DNA from: Nitrospinae bacterium bin107
GTDB lineage: Bacteria; UBA8248
Length of the DNA stretch: 64,000 nucleotides
Assembly: GCA_002238965.1 (NCBI GenBank)
Contig: MPNJ01000001.1
Coordinates: 368,449 to 432,448, forward strand
Direction of reading: 5' to 3'
Shown: positions 9,638 through 17,892 of the stretch, in pieces
Layout: every line of letters starts with the position of its first letter
Position numbering within the stretch: the stretch's first letter is position 1
Notes under the pieces: generated by a model
Database searches by the model: none
What the model saw: only the letters and a program-made list of their open reading frames with translations
What the model was told of the DNA's origin: nothing
Position numbers and translations under genes: made by a program

Positions 9638-10761
9638 CTACCAGAGCGTTTCAGACGCCAGGACGGCACCCTCTGTGAGAGAGGCCATCTTCATCCACAC
9701 GATGCGGCGGTCCACCTGGACGCGGCCGGCGAAGGTGCCGAAGCCGCAATCGACGCCGGCTATCACGTTTTCGCGGCCCACCGCCTCGGCGTAGTTCACG
9801 ATGCGCTCCGCCACCAGTTCGGGGTGCTCCACGAAGTTCGAAGTCGAATCGATCACGCCGGGGATGATGCTCTTGCCCTCCGGCAAATCGACTTCGCGCC
9901 ATACCTTCCATTCATGGCCATGGCGGGGGTTCGCGCCGGGAAACGAGACGGCGCAGGGCTTTCCCTTGAGCACGATGTCAATGATGTCCTTGATCGGAAC
10001 GTCCTCATGGTGCTGCCCCAGCAGATGTGCATGCGCATGCGCTCGGGCACGATGTTCCGCACGGCGTGGTTCAGGGCTTCGACGTGCATCTCGATTTCCT
10101 TGCGAAAATCCGCAAGGCTCAAATCGCGAAACACGGTGTGGCGGCTCAGCGCGAGGTCGGGGCAGTCGAGTTGCAGGAGCAGGCCCGCATCCACAATCGC
10201 CTCGTATTCGCGTCGCATCACCTCTGCGAGCGCGAATATGTATTCCTCCTCACTCGGGTAATAGAGGTTCCTTAGGTAGCGCGAAATCTGGCCCGGCGAG
10301 GGGGAGGTCATGAACGCTTCTTCCGTATCGGTGCGGCCCAAAGCGCTCTTCGCGCGCTCGATGTCCGCCAGGGCGGCGGGCCAGTCCTTCCAGCCCACCG
10401 GGCCTGAGCAGGCCGGACGGTTCTGGAGGGGGGATGCGAATTGGGAGAGAATATCGGAGAGTTCGGGAAAACCTTCCTCTCCCGTGCCGAGCGGGGGCGA
10501 ACTCGGCCCCTCGTAGCCCGTCAGCCTGTGCTTGACGTGGGAGGTGTAATCGGGCCGGCCTTGCTCGCCGTCGTTGATGACGTCGACTCCCGCCGCCGCC
10601 TGTTTCTCGACGACGTCCTCGATGGCGCGCGCCACGGCGGCCTCGAACGCGTCGGAATCCGCGCCGCCTTCCTCCTGGGCCAGCAACAGATCGACCACCT
10701 CCTGAGGACGCGGCAGGCTTCCCGTGTGGGTCGTGAGTATTCTTTGGGTGCTCCGCTTCAT
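9638..10761 (-). pseudogene. MetE-like (cobalamin-independent methionine synthase C-terminal family) gene with frameshift
   Basis: Codes for a protein of the MetE C-terminal/UROD-like barrel family, about 370 residues in all. The first part (10761 down to about 10020) reads from MKRSTQRILTTHTGSLPRP to RMHICWG. The second part resumes in another frame around 10010 with QHHEDVPIKDIIDIVL and ends VLASETLW at 9638. The family normally has a few more residues (NxxGP type) between CWG and the HHxDVP block, so a deletion of roughly 11-14 nt explains both the shift and the gap. The zinc-site residues (HxC of HICWG and the Cys of GVDCGFG) survive on both sides. It could be a genuine pseudogene or an assembly error. 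Such stand-alone proteins are often demethylases, not true methionine synthases. Confidence 0.75.
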
Positions 10762-10896
10762 GGCTCGTTGCTCTCCTCTTCTCTCAAGAACCGGACATTG
10801 GCGTTTGCGTAATTTTCATTTGACGGCCTCTTCTTCCATCACAAAGGATTTCCCGTGTCCGCTCGTACCCTCCATCTCCCGGCGGGCGATGCGCAT

Positions 10897-12405
10897 CTAT
10901 GCCGAGGAAGGCTCGGCCGCCTTCTTGAGCGCTTTTTTCTTGACTCTCCACTCGAGAAAGAACGGCCAGGTAAAAGAGACCACTGAAAGGCAGAGGAAAA
11001 CCAGACACCACGGAGAAGTGAAGAAAATCGAAACATCGCCTTTGGATGCGGCGAGGGCGACCCGCATGTGCTCCTCAAGTTGCCGCCCCAGCACGAGCGC
11101 AAGCAGCATGGGAACGACCGGGATATCGAGCCACTTGAACGATAGCGCTACGAGACCGAAGAAGAACATGACGTAGATGTCGAAGAAAGAATTCCTCAGC
11201 GCATACGTCCCCAACACGCACAGGGCAACGATAATCGGCAAAAGGAGCGAGCGGGGTATGGTCAGCAGTTTCACGATAAGCCTCAAGCCCAGGAACGCGA
11301 CCGTCGCCGTACTGCAAATCGCGATGAAATACGAGAAGAGCACGGAAAACGCAAAAGGCCCCTGCTCCACGAAAAGAAGCGGCCCCGGCGCCATGCCGTG
11401 CACCAGCAAGGCGCCGATGAGGATAGCGGTTATCGGGTCGCCCGGAATCCCCAGCGTCATCATGGGAATGAGCGCCCCTCCGGCGATGGAACTGTTCGCC
11501 GATTCGGGCGCGGCCACTCCCTCCACACAGCCCTTTCCGAATTGCTCCGGCTCCTTGCTGATTTTCTGGGCGTAGTCGTAGCTCACAAAAACGGCTATCG
11601 GACCGCCCGCTCCCGGCAGGATGCCGACGAATGTGCCCACGATGGAGCCGATGGCAACCGGAAGCCGGATTTTCTTGATGTCCTCCCAACTCGGAAACAC
11701 GCGGCCGAATTTCGAGGCGACCGAGCGGATGTTCCCCTCCGCCAGGTTCGCCACTATCTCCGGAATCGCGAACAGGCCCACGAGAGCAGCGATGAAGTGG
11801 ATACCCGCGAGCATGTTCGCGTCCCCGAAGGTGAAGCGCGCCGTCCCCACGAGGGGGTCCATCCCCACCGTCACGATCATGAGGCCCAGAAAAGTGGATA
11901 AAAGACCCTTCACGAGCGATTTCGCCGCGAAGGCGGATATGACGGACATACCGAAGAAGACCAGCCCGAACAGGTCGGCCGCGCGGAACTGAAGAGCCAC
12001 TTTCGTGAGTTGTGGAGCGATGAGCAGCAGGCAGAAGAAACTGAAAAGACCGCCGGTGAAGCTCGATACGATGGAAACGCCCAGCGCCCGCCCGGCTTCT
12101 CCCTTTTGGGTAAGGGGGAATCCGTCCATCGTGGTGGCCGAGGCCGACGGCGAGCCGGGGATGTTGATGAGAATGGCGGCGAAGCTCCCCCCCGTCATAC
12201 CGCCCGCGAAGACGCCCAGCAGGAGCGCCACGGCGGTCGTCGGCTCCAGGATGAAGGTGACCGGAAACAGGATGATGATACCCGCGCTCGTCGTAAGCCC
12301 CGGCATCATCCCGCATATGAGGCCGTGCAGAGCGCCCAGAGCGGTGGCCAGAATGCTCGTCGGCGCAAGGGCGAGGTAGAACCCCTGTAGTAAGTCACCG
12401 TTCAT
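10897..12405 (-). CDS. tctA: Tripartite tricarboxylate transporter large permease (TctA family)
   Basis: Large membrane subunit of a tripartite tricarboxylate (TTT) importer, 502 residues with about 11-12 hydrophobic segments. Two copies of the family glycine/proline motif are visible: GLICGMMPGLTTSAGI near residue 30 and VGILPGAGGPIAVF near residue 260, with NIPGSPSASATTMDGFP between them. It uses an ion gradient and receives substrate from TctC. The start is 6 bp after the tctB stop. The C-terminus ends in a lysine-rich cytoplasmic tail. The substrate cannot be read from sequence: characterised systems take citrate, other carboxylates or aromatic acids. Confidence 0.93.
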   Translation of the reverse strand: MNGDLLQGFYLALAPTSILATALGALHGLICGMMPGLTTSAGIIILFPVTFILEPTTAVALLLGVFAGGMTGGSFAAILINIPGSPSASATTMDGFPLTQKGEAGRALGVSIVSSFTGGLFSFFCLLLIAPQLTKVALQFRAADLFGLVFFGMSVISAFAAKSLVKGLLSTFLGLMIVTVGMDPLVGTARFTFGDANMLAGIHFIAALVGLFAIPEIVANLAEGNIRSVASKFGRVFPSWEDIKKIRLPVAIGSIVGTFVGILPGAGGPIAVFVSYDYAQKISKEPEQFGKGCVEGVAAPESANSSIAGGALIPMMTLGIPGDPITAILIGALLVHGMAPGPLLFVEQGPFAFSVLFSYFIAICSTATVAFLGLRLIVKLLTIPRSLLLPIIVALCVLGTYALRNSFFDIYVMFFFGLVALSFKWLDIPVVPMLLALVLGRQLEEHMRVALAASKGDVSIFFTSPWCLVFLCLSVVSFTWPFFLEWRVKKKALKKAAEPSSA

Positions 12406-12411
12406 ATGGCG

Positions 12412-12894
12412 TCATCCGAAATAACTTCCCCTTGGCAGGGGAAGCTGAAACAGGTCGCGGAACAGGAAGAACAAGAACATGGGAACGGCAATCGCAAGCC
12501 CCAGGAGAACCAGCGGGCGGCGCTCGCCCGTCACCCACATGAGAGCGCCGAAGAAGACGGGCGTGGACCAGAAGAACCCGAATAAGGAAAGCGCGAAAAA
12601 ATAAAGTCCCGTTAGCAGCAGGCCGGCCGCTGCGCGGGCGATGCTGAAATTCTCGTTCGAAGAAGGTCTTTCGGGTCTCAGGTCGGCGAGGCCGTTTGAG
12701 CCCTTAAGCCCCCTTACCCCCTGGAAGATGAGCATCGCGGAGAGGGCGAGTATCGAAATAGTGATCAAGTAGGGGAAAAAATGGGGTCCCGGCGCGTCGG
12801 TCGTGGTGCGCTTGGGAAGCAGGGTGGCGAGGCCGCCGTAGTAGAGCGTTAATCCGAATATGACCACCCCGCCGACTATGTTTCTGGGTCCCAT
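12412..12894 (-). CDS. tctB: Tripartite tricarboxylate transporter small permease (TctB family)
   Basis: Small membrane subunit of the TTT importer, 160 residues with four predicted membrane helices (near 8-25, 42-60, 85-105 and 112-145). It starts MGPRNIVGGVVIFGLTLYYGG and has the DAPGPHFFPYLI motif typical of TctB at the end of helix 1. Only a weak CGGA-type ribosome site precedes the ATG. It is located between tctC and tctA and is probably translated from the read-through past the stem-loop after tctC. These small subunits are poorly conserved; the identification rests on topology, motif and position. Confidence 0.88.
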   Translation of the reverse strand: MGPRNIVGGVVIFGLTLYYGGLATLLPKRTTTDAPGPHFFPYLITISILALSAMLIFQGVRGLKGSNGLADLRPERPSSNENFSIARAAAGLLLTGLYFFALSLFGFFWSTPVFFGALMWVTGERRPLVLLGLAIAVPMFLFFLFRDLFQLPLPRGSYFG

Positions 12895-12926
12895 TCCGAA
12901 TCCGTCCGAAGGAGATGAAAACGGTT

Positions 12927-12964
12927 AGAAAAAGAAGGCCGCCCCCTCCTTGGAAGAGGCGGCC
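12927..12964 (-). terminator. Stem-loop with U-rich tail downstream of tctC (partial terminator)
   Basis: Seven-base-pair G+C stem GGCCGCC (12937-12943) with GGCGGCC (12958-12964), loop 14 nt. In minus-strand RNA it is followed by a UUCUUUUUC tract (12927-12936). It resembles a Rho-independent terminator between tctC and tctB, probably leaky, so that the binding protein is made in excess of the permease. Confidence 0.65.
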
Positions 12965-12989
12965 CCCGTGTGTCACGCGATTGGCGCGA

Positions 12990-13964
12990 TTATTTCTTCG
13001 TCTTGGACTTGTATACTCCAGTGGCTTTCATGATGTCGGCGACAATCTTGTCGCGCTTGGCGAGCATTTTGCCGAACTCTTCCGGCCCGCTCGGGTCGAT
13101 CGTGAAACCCTTCGTCTTGGCCAGTTTCTTGAAAGCCGCCGAGTTGGCTGCCTTTTTCATGGCGTCGACGAGTTTCGCCTTAACCGCGGCGGGCGTTCCC
13201 TTCGGCACGCTGAGGCCGCGGAAATGATCGAAGTCGATGTCGTGGCCCATTTCCTTCATGGTGGGCACGTCCGGGATTGCCGGGTTCCGCTTGCCCGTGA
13301 TGTGGGTGATGATGCGGAACTTGTTTGCTTTCGCCAGGCGAATCGCCCCCGTGAGTGGCGCACCCATGGCGTCGACCTCGCCGCTCAGAAGCGCCGCGTT
13401 GCGCCGCTTGACGCCCAGGGGGACGAGTATGGCCTTACAGCCCGTCATGCTCGAGAAAATGACCGCCGTGAGATGCGTGGTGCTGCCGGTGCCCGCGTGG
13501 CCGATTTTGAGCGTGTTCGGCTTTTTCTTGCAGTCCGCCACGAAATCCTTGGCCGTCTTCCATTTCGACTTGGCGTTCACCGCCACCACCAGGGGCTGGA
13601 AGTGCACCCGCCCGATATGGTCGAGTTCCTGATAGCCCCACGGCACGTTGCCGATGTTCGTGGAGGTGAGGACGGAGGTGGAGTTCCAGGCGACGATATA
13701 GCCGTCCGGCTTGGAGTTCTTGACGAAGGTGTAGGTCACGGCGCCGCCGGCGCCCGGCTTGTTGATGGCCACCACGGGAACGCCGAGCTCCTTCGCCATG
13801 CCCTTGGCGAGCAGGCGCCCCTCGATGTCCGCTCCGCCACCCGCGCCGAAGGGAATGATGAATTGAATCGGCTTCTCGGGATAGGCGGCCGAAGCGGATT
13901 GCAGCGGCAATGCGGCAGCGAATACAGCTATCAGAATGAAGCTCAAGGTACGGCACGTTTTCAT
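12990..13964 (-). CDS. tctC: Tripartite tricarboxylate transporter substrate-binding protein (TctC/Bug family)
   Basis: Periplasmic binding protein of the TTT/Bug family, 324 residues. ATG 13964 follows GGAGGAAAG and gives a clean Sec signal peptide (residues 1-26, cleavage after SASA). The mature protein begins YPEKPIQFIIPFGAGGGAD, the hallmark N-terminus of Bug proteins, whose first loop contacts the carboxylate ligand. Also present are the family VVAINKPGAGG block and the AHxTGKR-type segment near residue 210. It is the first gene of a tctCBA operon with a strong stem-loop right after it. The ligand is unknown; Bug family members bind a wide range of small carboxylates. Confidence 0.92.
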   Translation of the reverse strand: MKTCRTLSFILIAVFAAALPLQSASAAYPEKPIQFIIPFGAGGGADIEGRLLAKGMAKELGVPVVAINKPGAGGAVTYTFVKNSKPDGYIVAWNSTSVLTSTNIGNVPWGYQELDHIGRVHFQPLVVAVNAKSKWKTAKDFVADCKKKPNTLKIGHAGTGSTTHLTAVIFSSMTGCKAILVPLGVKRRNAALLSGEVDAMGAPLTGAIRLAKANKFRIITHITGKRNPAIPDVPTMKEMGHDIDFDHFRGLSVPKGTPAAVKAKLVDAMKKAANSAAFKKLAKTKGFTIDPSGPEEFGKMLAKRDKIVADIMKATGVYKSKTKK

Positions 13965-14185
13965 CTGCTTTCCTCCAGGTTGGAAAAGATAATGTCCCTG
14001 ATTTTGGAAGGCCCTATTATCACTCATTTCGACGCGAGAATCCATCCCGGTTTTTCGGGATGCGGCTCCGGGCCGGTCGCGGAGGATACGGGTGGCGGAG
14101 AGCTTGCGGCGGAGGTGCGGGGCAAATCCGAACAGAGCAAGAAGATTTGCCTTACGCCAAGTTACCCCACCTGCGAAAAATACTG

Positions 14186-15175
14186 CTATTCGCTTTCCAT
14201 AAATTGAAGAAGGCCGCGAGCCACCCTCTCTCCGATTGCGCGGGGCGGACCCATGACAAGCCCCGTCAGCGTTTCCTCGATTCGCGTCGCGAGTTTCTTG
14301 AAGGGCTTTGCCGCCTTTCCCTGCTTGAAGGCGCCGTCGTAGTGCGCCCGAATCAATTCGTGCACATGCCGGGCATTTTCCGGGTTCTCTGCAGATTCAG
14401 ATTGTGCAGCGGTAGTCTCTCGTCGAAAGAAGACACACGTTGTGTCGACCGAGCGCTTGGCGGTCTCCGACGATTCGGCCAGACCTGCCAGGCCTGCGCA
14501 GGCGCGCAAGGTCCAGGGATTGAAATTGAAGATATGGGCATAGTGGAACATGTTGCCGCGCGATTTTTCGCGGCAATCGGTCTCGATGTTCGGTGTTTCG
14601 ACGTAAAGCACGCCACTTGGATTGAGCCAGCATGCGATCTGGGCGATGTATTTCACCGGGTTGTTCAAGTGCTCCAGCACATGGTTCAGGCGAATCAGGT
14701 CGAACTGGCCGGGCGAGAACAGATCGGGGGCCAGGTGGGCCGTGAGGACGTCCAGTCCCAACTCGTTACGACAAAATGCCGCATAGGGGGTATTCGGTTC
14801 GACCGCCTTGACCGTCTTGCCGAGCCGCGTCATCACGAATGCGAACTCGCCCGAACCCGCCCCGACATCCAGCACTCGTGTCGCTGCACCGTAGACATCC
14901 CGAAAGGTGCGCACATGGGACGCAACGCGCCGAAAATTACGGAGAATCTGGCGGCGGCGGGGTTTCGCGGCGCTCTTATAAGCGATGCGGTAGTCCTCGG
15001 CATAGAATCGCGCCAACTCCTCATCGTCCGGTACCGGGTCATTGCGAACCAACCCCGTGTCCATGCAAATCACGGTTCTCAGCGCTCGACCACGGCGGTC
15101 CGTCTCGGAGACCACTTCGTGCGTGCCCTCGCCGCCGAGCGCCCACTGCAATGCCATTTCATCCGTAATCAACAT
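14186..15175 (-). CDS. Class I SAM-dependent methyltransferase (Methyltransf_23-like)
   Basis: 329-residue protein with a central Rossmann methyltransferase domain. The SAM-binding motif I is VLDVGAGSGEF (residues 101-111), the acidic residue closing strand 2 is in VKAVEPN, and motif IV/V is LIRLNHVLEHLNNPVKYI with GVLYVETPN. This HVLEH block is typical of methyltransferases acting on sugars or glycan-linked small molecules. The 100 residues before the domain contain an ELARFYAEDYRIAYK segment common in the same family. The gene lies next to two glycosyltransferases on the opposite strand, so a glycan substrate is plausible but unproven. The C-terminal 90 residues are helical and charged. Confidence 0.82.
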   Translation of the reverse strand: MLITDEMALQWALGGEGTHEVVSETDRRGRALRTVICMDTGLVRNDPVPDDEELARFYAEDYRIAYKSAAKPRRRQILRNFRRVASHVRTFRDVYGAATRVLDVGAGSGEFAFVMTRLGKTVKAVEPNTPYAAFCRNELGLDVLTAHLAPDLFSPGQFDLIRLNHVLEHLNNPVKYIAQIACWLNPSGVLYVETPNIETDCREKSRGNMFHYAHIFNFNPWTLRACAGLAGLAESSETAKRSVDTTCVFFRRETTAAQSESAENPENARHVHELIRAHYDGAFKQGKAAKPFKKLATRIEETLTGLVMGPPRAIGERVARGLLQFMESE

Positions 15176-15669
15176 GATAGGGCTATCACTCCAGCTTCGG
15201 CAGTTCGTTGATTCACGGGGTTTTCCATCCTGGTCCTTCGTTACTGGAAGCGACGTTTCGCTCGAATGTTTGAAAATCTATCCCATAGCCGGCGAGACCT
15301 GCAAACGTCGCCGAGTTAGTGTCATTGAAGACGGTCCCAACGGAAAGAGTTGGATTGCCGCCCGCTGGTTCCCGTCCCCCTCGTTACTCCATCGCTGAAG
15401 AAATGCTAGTATCACCGACGAAGTTGGAGCGGAACCGAAATCAACCACAGAAAAGGGGCGAAACGGTGGAAATTGCGCCGCGAGCTCAGCAATCTCAGAG
15501 AAGAGGCGCTCAAGCGCGTATATTTCTCTCGCAAGGTCAGGAGCGCCAGGAACGGCGGCGTTTCAGGGTGAGCAGAAACAAAACGGCGCGAACCGAGACT
15601 CTGGGGTGATGTCGATCGGCAGTTCGAAAGAGCATTGCTTCTCGACAATTTGTGATCGGAAAACCAGAA
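15176..15669. other. Gene-free intergenic region
   Basis: About 490 bp between the divergent methyltransferase and GT4 genes. Short open frames exist on both strands but show no family motif, no ribosome site and odd composition, so none is called. It may hold promoters for both sides. No repeat or RNA gene was recognised. Confidence 0.4.
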
Positions 15670-16860
15670 ATGAACGAACCTGATGAGCCCCTGCGAATCG
15701 CCCTCGCCATTCCTCACTTGGGCGGAGGCGGAGCGGAGCGTTCCGCCCTGAAACTGGTGCGCGGGTTTATCGAACGAGGGTATCACGTAGACATTCTCGT
15801 ATTCGAAAAAATAGACACGCTTGCGGATGAGATTCCCGCCGAGGCGCGCCTGATTGAACTGAAACCAGGACCGATACATGACATTCACGACCACATCCAT
15901 CTAGTACGGCGCTTTGGTTATAGGATTCTCAAGTTTTTACGGAGAAGTTTGCTGCAGGACGCCCGCTCTATGGCCGCCTATATCGACGCAGAGCAGCCGG
16001 ACTGCGTCCTTCCCTCGCTTCCAAGAGCGAAATCAGCGACATTGCTCGCTATTTGTTTCTCTAGGCTGGGACCGGTAGTAATCCCAACTATCCATAGCGT
16101 ACTCATTAACAGAAAGCGGAGGTTTCGCAGCCTCTACTCGATCTTGTTTCCTATGGCTGATCGGCTCGTCACCGTGTCCGACGGCGTCGCCGACAATCTA
16201 TCTACTAATCTCGAATTCCCCCGCGAAAAAATTTCCCGAATCTACAATCCGGCTGACACTGAGGAAATCACCAAGCTGGCTCGCGACGTTCCCGAACACC
16301 CATGGATGTCAGACGATGGCCCCCCGGTCATATTGGCTGCCGGAAGGCTGGCGCGGGTCAAGGATTACCCGACCCTCTTACAGGCGTTCCGGCAGGTTTC
16401 CCGGAATCGCGATGTCCGCCTGATCATTCTGGGGGAAGGGAGCTGGCGGCGGCGACTGGAGAAAATGATCCGCAAAATGGGGCTTCAGGAAAAAGTGTCC
16501 CTGCCCGGGTGGGTCTCGAACCCCTACGCCTTCATGAGCCGCGCCACGTTGTTCGTTCTCTCGTCCAGGAATGAAGGATTGGGCAATGTCCTGATCGAGG
16601 CGATGGCGTGCGGCTGTCCCTGCGTCAGCACGGACTGCCCTTCAGGTCCGGCGGAGATTTTAAATAACGGGCGCTTCGGCCCACTCGTGCCCGTGGGGGA
16701 TGATTCCGCGCTTGCGGCGGCCATGGAGCGCGTTCTCGACTCCCCGCCGGGTAAGGAGGCGTTGCTCGCCAGGGCGCAGGAGTTCTCCTTCGACGCCTCG
16801 CTCGATCAGTATGAGCGCCTGATACTTGACCTTGTGCGCGAGCGCCGCCGGACGCTTTGA
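15670..16860 (+). CDS. GT4-family glycosyltransferase (group 1)
   Basis: Retaining glycosyltransferase with a GT-B fold, 396 residues. The N-terminal acceptor domain starts IALAIPHLGGGGAERSALKLVRGF, with the glycine-rich loop of GT4 enzymes. The C-terminal nucleotide-sugar domain holds VILAAGRLARVKDYPTLLQAF and the catalytic E-x7-E signature in EGLGNVLIEAMACG, then GPAEILNNGRFGPLVPVGD. It transfers a sugar from an NDP-donor in envelope glycan or LPS assembly at the inner face of the inner membrane. ATG 15670 is chosen; GTG 15652 in the same frame is possible, and both have weak ribosome sites. It is followed closely by a GT25 gene. Confidence 0.9.
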   Translation: MNEPDEPLRIALAIPHLGGGGAERSALKLVRGFIERGYHVDILVFEKIDTLADEIPAEARLIELKPGPIHDIHDHIHLVRRFGYRILKFLRRSLLQDARSMAAYIDAEQPDCVLPSLPRAKSATLLAICFSRLGPVVIPTIHSVLINRKRRFRSLYSILFPMADRLVTVSDGVADNLSTNLEFPREKISRIYNPADTEEITKLARDVPEHPWMSDDGPPVILAAGRLARVKDYPTLLQAFRQVSRNRDVRLIILGEGSWRRRLEKMIRKMGLQEKVSLPGWVSNPYAFMSRATLFVLSSRNEGLGNVLIEAMACGCPCVSTDCPSGPAEILNNGRFGPLVPVGDDSALAAAMERVLDSPPGKEALLARAQEFSFDASLDQYERLILDLVRERRRTL

Positions 16861-16934
16861 TTATACGCGAGGTTATGCGTCAGAATCGTCCGGCGGGTGA
16901 TGGAAAATATTCGCCGACACGAGGGGACCCGACC

Positions 16935-17723
16935 ATGAAAGCGTTCGTCATCAATCTCGCCAGGGCTGTGGAGCGCCGCCGCCGGATGGAGGAGCAATTT
17001 TCATCGTTGGGCCTTAAAGCGACGTTTCACCCCGCCCTAGATTCTAAAGAACTCACGCCCGAGCATTACGCACAGGTCGATAGGGAAACCAGGCGGAGGC
17101 TGGGACTCTGGCCCCAGGCCGACGGCTCCATTGCCAACTGGATAAGCCAGCGTCAGGTGATGCAGGAGATCGTGGAGATCGGCCCCGAAACGGCGGCGAT
17201 CTTCGAGGACGACGCCGGGCTGTCGGCGGACCTGCCCGAGGTGCTCGACGCCTTGGAGCGCAGGCCCTTCGCTTTCGACGTCGTGAAGCTGAACCGGCGC
17301 TCACAAAGAACCTTCATCTCCTGCGAACGCCTCGCGACGGGGCACCGGGTCGGGCGGTTGCGCTACCACGATTACGGCAGTGAAGGCTACGTCATCACCC
17401 GCGAGGCAGCGCGCCATTTTCTCGAGAACACGCCCATGATGATGCGCGAAATCGACCAGGCGTTATCCCGTTTCTGGGAGAACGGGCTGAACGTGTTTTA
17501 CGTCGACCCGCCCGTCGTCTCGCACGATGAGCAGGACGATTCCCAGATCGAGCGCGCCCGCAGACTCGCGCGCAAAGAACACATGCGCGCCAACGGCGTA
17601 CTGTACGTGACGTGGCGGCGCGTCATAAGCGCCGTCTCGCGCGAAATTCGGCGGCGCATCGCCTTCCGCCGTTTGATGCGCGGTGAAATCGGCGTCACCC
17701 CGCCGGTGAACAAGGGCGCATAA
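16935..17723 (+). CDS. GT25-family glycosyltransferase (LPS biosynthesis)
   Basis: Member of glycosyltransferase family 25, 262 residues; characterised members such as LgtB/LpsA add galactose or related sugars to lipooligosaccharide. The start at ATG 16935 follows GAGGGG and gives the typical opening MKAFVINLARAVERRRRM. The metal and donor motif is AIFEDDAG (about residues 90-97), with the family block SEGYVITREAARHFL later. The longer open frame back to 16857 overlaps the GT4 stop and has no ribosome site. The C-terminal 50 residues are very basic and probably membrane-associated. It forms a two-gene unit with the GT4 gene. Confidence 0.87.
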   Translation: MKAFVINLARAVERRRRMEEQFSSLGLKATFHPALDSKELTPEHYAQVDRETRRRLGLWPQADGSIANWISQRQVMQEIVEIGPETAAIFEDDAGLSADLPEVLDALERRPFAFDVVKLNRRSQRTFISCERLATGHRVGRLRYHDYGSEGYVITREAARHFLENTPMMMREIDQALSRFWENGLNVFYVDPPVVSHDEQDDSQIERARRLARKEHMRANGVLYVTWRRVISAVSREIRRRIAFRRLMRGEIGVTPPVNKGA

Positions 17724-17803
17724 GGGTGTAGGGACGTCGAACTTCCCGAAGAGGAAAGTTCAACCGTGCCCGCCCATGTCATACATTGCAGGGCTAACAC
17801 ACG

Positions 17804-17831
17804 GTAGGGACAGGTCGCGACCTGTCCCTAC
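17804..17831. repeat. 28-bp perfect palindromic repeat, copy 1
   Basis: Perfect palindrome with 14-bp arms GTAGGGACAGGTCG / CGACCTGTCCCTAC and no loop. An identical copy is at 21318-21345. Both lie in intergenic DNA, which suggests a dispersed palindromic element family of this genome. Confidence 0.9.
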
Positions 17832-17892
17832 GCAGTTACAGAGAAAGAAAGATTATCCCGACAGACCTGGGTTTTTAGAAAACCCGGAAACC

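Noticed and set aside
10000..10030. Programmed ribosomal frameshift in the MetE-like gene
   Set aside because: No slippery heptamer or downstream pseudoknot is evident, and residues are missing at the junction, which fits a deletion better.
15412..15900. Minus-strand open frame overlapping the GT4 start
   Set aside because: Overlaps a clear glycosyltransferase N-terminus and has no family features or ribosome site.
17869..17885. Hairpin GGGTTTT/AAAACCC as terminator of the SsuC-like gene
   Set aside because: Stem is mostly A-T and no U-tract follows on the minus strand, so support is too weak to list as a feature.
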